Assembly (NCBI GenBank): GCA_025642065.1
Contig: JAODUP010000443.1
Coordinates: 462,501-526,500, forward strand
Direction of reading: 5' to 3'
DNA length: 64,000 bases
From: Paralvinella palmiformis
Taxonomy: Eukaryota; Annelida; Polychaeta; Terebellida; Alvinellidae
In this document: piece by piece, positions 12,339 through 19,200 of the stretch
Numbering within the stretch: position 1 is the stretch's first letter
How the letters are laid out: each line of letters begins with the position of its first letter
Made by a program: the position numbers and the translations under genes
Notes under the pieces: generated by a model
The model's database searches: none
Seen by the model: the letters and a program-made list of their open reading frames with translations, nothing else
Told to the model about the DNA's origin: nothing

Positions 12339-15300
12339 TTTGTCTATATAATAATATCATTTTTAACATATACATATGTATTTGTTCCCGTGGTTATTCA
12401 ACCCCGCCATAAATATATATAACTTCATAAATATTTTGCATTATTGGTTACTTACTTGGCAAATTATTTACTTACATAGCGAGTAACAGAAGTGATAATT
12501 CGTTTTCAGAAACTTCCTACATTACACAATGCCTTCACCTTACTGGACGGGGGTGGGGGGTGGGGGGGCATTAATGTGTGCGATAGTCGTTGAGAATAAA
12601 AAGTAAGTGACATTAACAGTAAATAAAAAGTATTTTTGGAGTCACGCATTACGTCGGCGTATATTGGATTCAATTCATAATTCAAGGGGCGCCTCCGTGG
12701 TGTAGTTGATAGGGCGTTGGACCACAGATCACTGACACCGAGTTCGAATCTCGGCGTGGGCATACCTGAAGGGTATTTCAACTTCACTTCATTACCTTCG
12801 GAGGTCGCTCGGCCCATTTAGCCTACAATGTGCGCAAATGTGGCCGCAAAACATCAATCATCATCATCATCATCAATCAATCAATCAATCAAAGTTGCAC
12901 ACTTACAATCAGTCGGTACCTCGATCATCGGTGGATCGTTCAGTTCGGCTTCACCCTCCTGATGGCAGAACCATAAAAGGCCAACGTCTTTATCGCGTTC
13001 TCCCGGAAAATCCGGATTGTTGACGTCAACGGCGAGCTCGACCTTCTCGTTGAGCGACACCATCTGATAGATTCCGTTTTCGAACGCCACCTCGATGTCG
13101 CTCTGCACAATCTCGAGCTGCAAGCGAGACGATCCAGTCAGAGTCGGTGCGCTGTGCATGGTGACCTCGTATCTCAGATTGTACAGGCCGTAGGCCAACG
13201 TAAACGCCGCTATGTTGACGGCGCCGCCAATCACACGCATGGCGTTGCTGACGTCTTCGCCCTGTTCATTCGTCAACAGGTAGGTGGCGTTAACGCCGCC
13301 TTCGCTACAGTTCAGCTTTACGGAGAAAGCTTTTCGGGAAATGCCGATTTTGTCCTGTCGCCGATACGCCATCTCCGCATACAACGCTAATCTGGTGATG
13401 ACGGGCCGGTAGCAGAATCCGGTCACCTCGACCTTGCCCCGAATGGTGAATTTCTTTCCGGTTTCGATCATCGCTGTTGCCTCGATGATCTTCGTTCCTT
13501 TCTTGTCGAACTTGTATCGGACGCCCAGCATCTCGGACGAGCCGGGCGTTTCGTACTTCAGCTCGTCCACTTCGGGATCTACATTCAGGCAATACCGTAA
13601 CATGCTCGAAATCCAGACGGTGTCGTCTCCGAGCACGAACCTCATGCAAATGGTGCCGACGTACGTTTGGTAGTGGTCCGAAATCTGAACCGAGTAGAAT
13701 CGGTATTGACCAACGACGGCCTCTGTCTCGTAGATCAGTTCGCTGATGATCCCGGTTTCGCTCATGGTCACGTCCGTTGTTGCTGCCTTCGGGAATCCCG
13801 GTTCGTCGTTGGCAATGCCGTTGTCGGCTACTACAGACACGTAGTACGATCCTTCGTCGCTCAGGGTGTACAACATGTCGGATGACGACGTCACTTCGTT
13901 GTGTACGACGTTATCTTCGGTGTCGGTTATCGTCCAGTTGTACTGCGCGCCAGTTCCCTGTTCGTGTTCGGCCACGAACTGAAGCGGCGTACCAGCAGCA
14001 AACTCTCTTTTGGTCGATTTATCCTCACCGAGGCGGCGCCACTGCGATGGTTATTTCCGATAACCTTACCGCCACAACGACTAGTTCTTGGAAGGTGCGT
14101 ACATCTTCAATGGCTTTTATACTGACCTGGACGTCGTAAAATTCCGGTTTAGAATAGTCGTAGTACCAAGTGACGTCATCAATGAGGCTGTGGCCAGTAG
14201 ACGGTTGCATTCCCTTACCATCTCCGTAATCGGCCGATATTACGCTGACTAGGGGCACCCTCTTTGAGGTCTTAATCGGAATGCGAAAATGGACTCTTGC
14301 TGGAGGTCGGCCCAAAATCAACTCGACGGGGCTGTTCGTCTCCAGCGTCAGAATTGGTGGTAGTGGACTGGTGACGTTAATCATCACCTTTTGCCACAAA
14401 CTGCTGACCTCGTTGCGCACAGTGACATTTATCTGGTACTCGCCGACCGCGCTGAATCTATGGACGACATCTACGGCGTTGGAGGTGTCCAGCTGCTGCT
14501 CAAAATCTGGGCTGTCGTCGCCGAAATTGATCGAAATGTTCACGGACGAACCCTGGCTCAGACTGACATTGATGCTGACTGGCACCCTGACCGTCGCATC
14601 CGTTGTCTTTACATCCAATCCTACGACGATCCCTCGAATAGTGAACGTGATCGTCGTCGAATTCCAGGACGCCGCGTTCGAGCAGTTGACGTCCAGTTGG
14701 TGCTCTCCCGTCTTGGTCACGTGCCCGGTGTACTTGGCGCGAAACGTCCCATCCACGATTCTGTCTATTTGCCTATTGACGGCATCTTCTGCGAAATCCG
14801 ACGTCCACGCGCAGCTCACGGGCAACGATGGCACGTGACTGGCGGCGGACAGCTGTACGACGGTAAATGCGACGTCGCCCACCGGCTCGGAATTCGACGG
14901 CGACCGCGTCGAGAGCGATAAAGACGGTACCCGATAGAGGATCATCATCGTACCATCGGCTTCTATCGGACCGACCGTCCCGAATTCGTTGACGGCTCGG
15001 ATTTCTGCCAAATAGGTGTCATCCGGACTGGAATAAGTGTGATCAATCTTCATATCCATCGCCCGATCCCACGGCCCGGTCTCTCGATTACACGACGACG
15101 AATGTCCGTCTCCGAAGTTCAACGTGAACGTCACCCGAGAACCTTTATCCACGTGAACGTTAAATGTCGTCGGTGTGCCGACGACCCCCCGTGCGACGTC
15201 CGGAACCAGACTCAGGCCGACAATAGGCTCACCGACGGAGACGTTAACGACCAAATACAAGTCTGAAACGTTGTTGTGCAGGTTACAGGTGACGGTGAAC

Positions 15301-16110
15301 ACCCCAAACGCTTCGTATTGGTGAGATGACGTAATGATAGCTGCGTCGAAAATAGAAGAATAAAAATAATATTGATATGACTTATTGCTACCAATTATAT
15401 TTAATAAAAGCAGCCATTCACAGTAGTATGTTTACTACTAGTAATGTAATGCTAGTCTTTTTTGCTTCTACCGCATCTCCTGCTAGTAATGATATTTCTA
15501 CTATTATGAGTACTAGGGTGATTGTTGTTGTAGCTGCTGCTCCTGCTGCTACTACTACTACTACTACTACTGTTACAACTACTAATATTACCACTACTAA
15601 CACTACTACTACTAACACTACTACTATTATTATTAATATTGCTGCTCATATTGCTACTTTTAATAACACCAGTGGTAACTTATTTTAAAAATAAATCGAA
15701 TAATGCGTCTTTCTCGGTTTTAATGCTCACTTAGTGATCACCATAACATGATGTTAATATGTTTATTTGTTCTTTCATTCGACTTTGCTCTCGGACATTA
15801 CCTTGCCCGTCTTGTTCAATAAATGATACCATGGCACTTTCAGTATTCGAGTCGCCAAAATTCCAGTTCGCCGTGACGTCAGTTGGAATTTTGCTGTCTG
15901 TGATTGAGAAAAGGTGAAAACATACGCATAGCCATAAATTATCCGTTATTACCTCTACAATTCATAAAGAACAGTAACGTACTCGCATTAAGTCACACAG
16001 AGACGTGCGTGTCCACACACACACACACACACACAAACACACAAACATATATATATATATATATATATATATACGCGCACGCACGCACGCACACAGACAC
16101 ACACACACCC

Positions 16111-16141
<31 letters not shown>

Positions 16142-16260
16142 AACACACACACACACACACACATATACATACATACATACACACAAATATACACATATAC
16201 ACACACATATATATATACACACATACATACACACACGCGCGTGCACACACACGTACACGC

Positions 16261-16297
<37 letters not shown>

Positions 16298-19200
16298 TAA
16301 ATTACGTATGTTTCCTACGTGAAGATACCGTACCAACGTCCAGTTTAAAAGTGAAAGACACCTCTCCAAGGTCAGATATATTGCTATATTCGTACGTGAC
16401 ACTGTCAGCAGTTGGTAAAGGATGTTCTATGCATATCAGTCTAGTCGCAGTAGACGCGCTTATCCGGTTGGCTCCGGTGAAGTTCTGCGTAACGCAGCCA
16501 ACAGTGGATATCGAGAGCGAACCGGTCTCTGCGAGCTGGTCAGAAACTTCGGCGACTAGGGTCGACCCCCCGCCGTTGTCCAACAAGAACGTTATCCGAG
16601 TGCCTTCTTCGCAGGACAACGACTGGTCATAGGTCACTCCGAACTTGAAATGGGTCGTACCGTCGTCGAACTTACATCCGGTTATCGGCGTGTCGATACT
16701 AACGGAAATCGAGGCGTTTACGGAGCTGACCAAATTCGTTGCAACTAAGGTTACTGTGACTTCATCCTGGTCTTTTGTAGTCAAGTCCGGAGCTCTTATC
16801 GTCCAGTTCCCGGTTTTTCCGTTCAAGCCACCGATCGATCCGCACGCCGTCGTACCGCAAAGACCGGTAAACTGAATGTCTGTGCCGTTGGAGGCCGAGA
16901 AGTGTAGGGCTAACGTTCCGGTCTTCGACACGTACACGACTGGTCCTACTTCGGTGAACTCGACGCTGGGAATACGATCCTGTACGACGACCGCCAACTG
17001 GGCCGTTGAGCTGTTGAAGGCGTTCGCGCACAGCACTTCCACGTTGTAAATTTTCGCCGTCGTATAGTTCATCTCGACCGAGATGTCGTCCAGGACGTAT
17101 TCTTCGAACACGACCGTGTAGAAGCCGTTGTCGAAGTTGAATACGCAGTTCACGTCGGCGTGTTCCATGCTCACGTTGAAGGTCACGACAGATCCCGATC
17201 TCGCCGGACCGGTGGATTTTAACGATATGGACTGGAACGGGATTCCCACTCGGACTTCGTAGCTATAATGTATAATTGATATGCTGTTAGTGATCCTCAC
17301 TTCGGTTGTGAACACACCGGGTGAGCGAAAATCCACGTAGATTTTGTCGTAGGGCGATGGGGGTGAGGCGTAAAACTTCGTTGTTTTCGGACAGAATCCA
17401 GGCATTATCGAGACTGTGTAGTGCGAGCCACTATTCACCTGTGGGATGATGGTCGTGTTTAAATCTTTGCCGAGTGTCAGATTTTTCTTGCTGATCTACA
17501 ATGATAACAAAGCAAATGACCAGTCGACCACTCTATACGTGTGTATGTATATGTGTGTGTGTGTGTGTGTGTTGGTGCGTGTGTGTACGTATGTAGGTAC
17601 GTGCGTGCGTGTTTTAGCTGTGTATAATAAGGCATAATTATGTTAATTATGTGTATCTCTCTCCCCCTCCCCTCTTTATGTGCGTGCGTGCGTGTACGCG
17701 TTTGTGTGTGTACGCGCGCGCGCGCGTTTTAGTTGTGTATAATAAGGCACAGAGAATCTCGAACCGTGAATTCAAACGCTGGACGTTTCTTCAGGGGAAT
17801 ATCAACTTAGTAGTGAAAACCATCATCTAGGGGTACTAACTAAACTGTGTGGGGTGCATGCGTGTGTGCGTGCGTGCGTGCACGCGCGTTCCTAGGCGTA
17901 AACTAATGTGTTAACTTTCACGTAGTTATTAGAAAAGATTTTACTAAGAAGATTGTTTTTATTATGCTCGAAGGTAGTTTAATAATTCTTGATTTTTATT
18001 ATGCTCGAAGGTAGTTAATAATTCTTGATTTTTATTATGCTCGAAGGTAGTTAATAATTCTTGATTTTTATTATGCTTGAAGGTAGTTGCAAACTTTACT
18101 AATTTTTCGCTTCTTGATATTATGATTAACCGTCGATATAAGCGCGAAGGGGACGAGTAGCAGAATTATTTTTCCAGTAGTTCATTAACAGACATCTCAC
18201 TAAACTGACAATACGTTAACATAATTATATTCAATCCGCGATTCTACACATGCTTGTGAAACGTCTCGGTGTGAGTGTGTGTGTGCGTGCGTGTGTTTTA
18301 GCTGTGTACAATAAGGCACAGGCACAGAGAATCTCGAACCGTGAATTCAAACTCTGGACGTTTCTTCAGTGGCGACTTTTCTTGCTGAGACACTAGTCCC
18401 TAAGCCGCCAAGTAAAATCAAAATACGAATCACCTACAGCCGTGGAGTTTGGGTGTAAAACACCCAAGTCAGATCACGGCAGTAGTGAGAATGTTTAGCT
18501 TAATGGTTTGGTTTTGGTGTTCGGGGAGAATCCCCAGGCTGTCGCTTATTCGGCACAGCCTCTATGTTCGAGTGGTTGAGAGACCTCCTCCCCCACCACT
18601 CATAGGGGAGTAGTACGGAAAGATAGAGCCGAAATACCCTGAGGGTGGTCACTGCCAGAGTGGTTTACGTCCTATGGGGGGTTTTAACGTCCTGCTTTAT
18701 TTTAAATAATTCAGTGGAGACGGCAGCGCCATTTAACGTGGTCAGCCACCCACGATATAGTGAGCCGAGAAATTAATCCCTGGAAAAGTTTCGACCTCTT
18801 ACGGGGTTCGAACCTGCGACCGTTGGCACCAAGTGCCGGGTTCTTAACCGCTAGGCCACCGGAGCTCACTAGCTTAATTATCTAAGCAGCCCTATTTATA
18901 GCTATTTTTCAATTGCTGTATCTTTCTTCAAAGCAATACTAAATAAACTATATAACCCAATTGTCACTCTCTTCAAAGATCAGTTTTTACAACGGGCAGG
19001 CGTCATGAAGCGACTACTATTAAAACTGTTTAGCTTAATTGCTATTAAAAGACTGACATCTGCGCTGAAGCAGACCGTAATAGCGCGTCATAGCTTCCGT
19101 ACTGTTTGAACTATGTTATCATTTTCAAACCTGACCTAATGTCTGCTATTCTAACTATTGTAGTTCTTAAATGTCATTTATGACAAGCAGATTAGAGCTA

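Noticed and set aside
12686..12761. tRNA-like head of SINE family A as a tRNA gene
   Set aside because: A and B boxes are present but the stems do not pair and the same body and tail recur in 12 dispersed copies; SINE, not tRNA.
13154..14921. Several plus-strand and alternative-frame ORFs of up to 185 codons
   Set aside because: They are shadows of the GC-rich polycystin exon on the minus strand; no domain features.
15377..15688. ORFs rich in Thr, Ser or Val
   Set aside because: Products of an imperfect TAC/TGC trinucleotide repeat.
15904..16632. Long ORFs on both strands across the CA/TA tract
   Set aside because: Translations are HTHTH/YIYIY or VCVCV repeats; only 16334 onward on the minus strand is a real exon.
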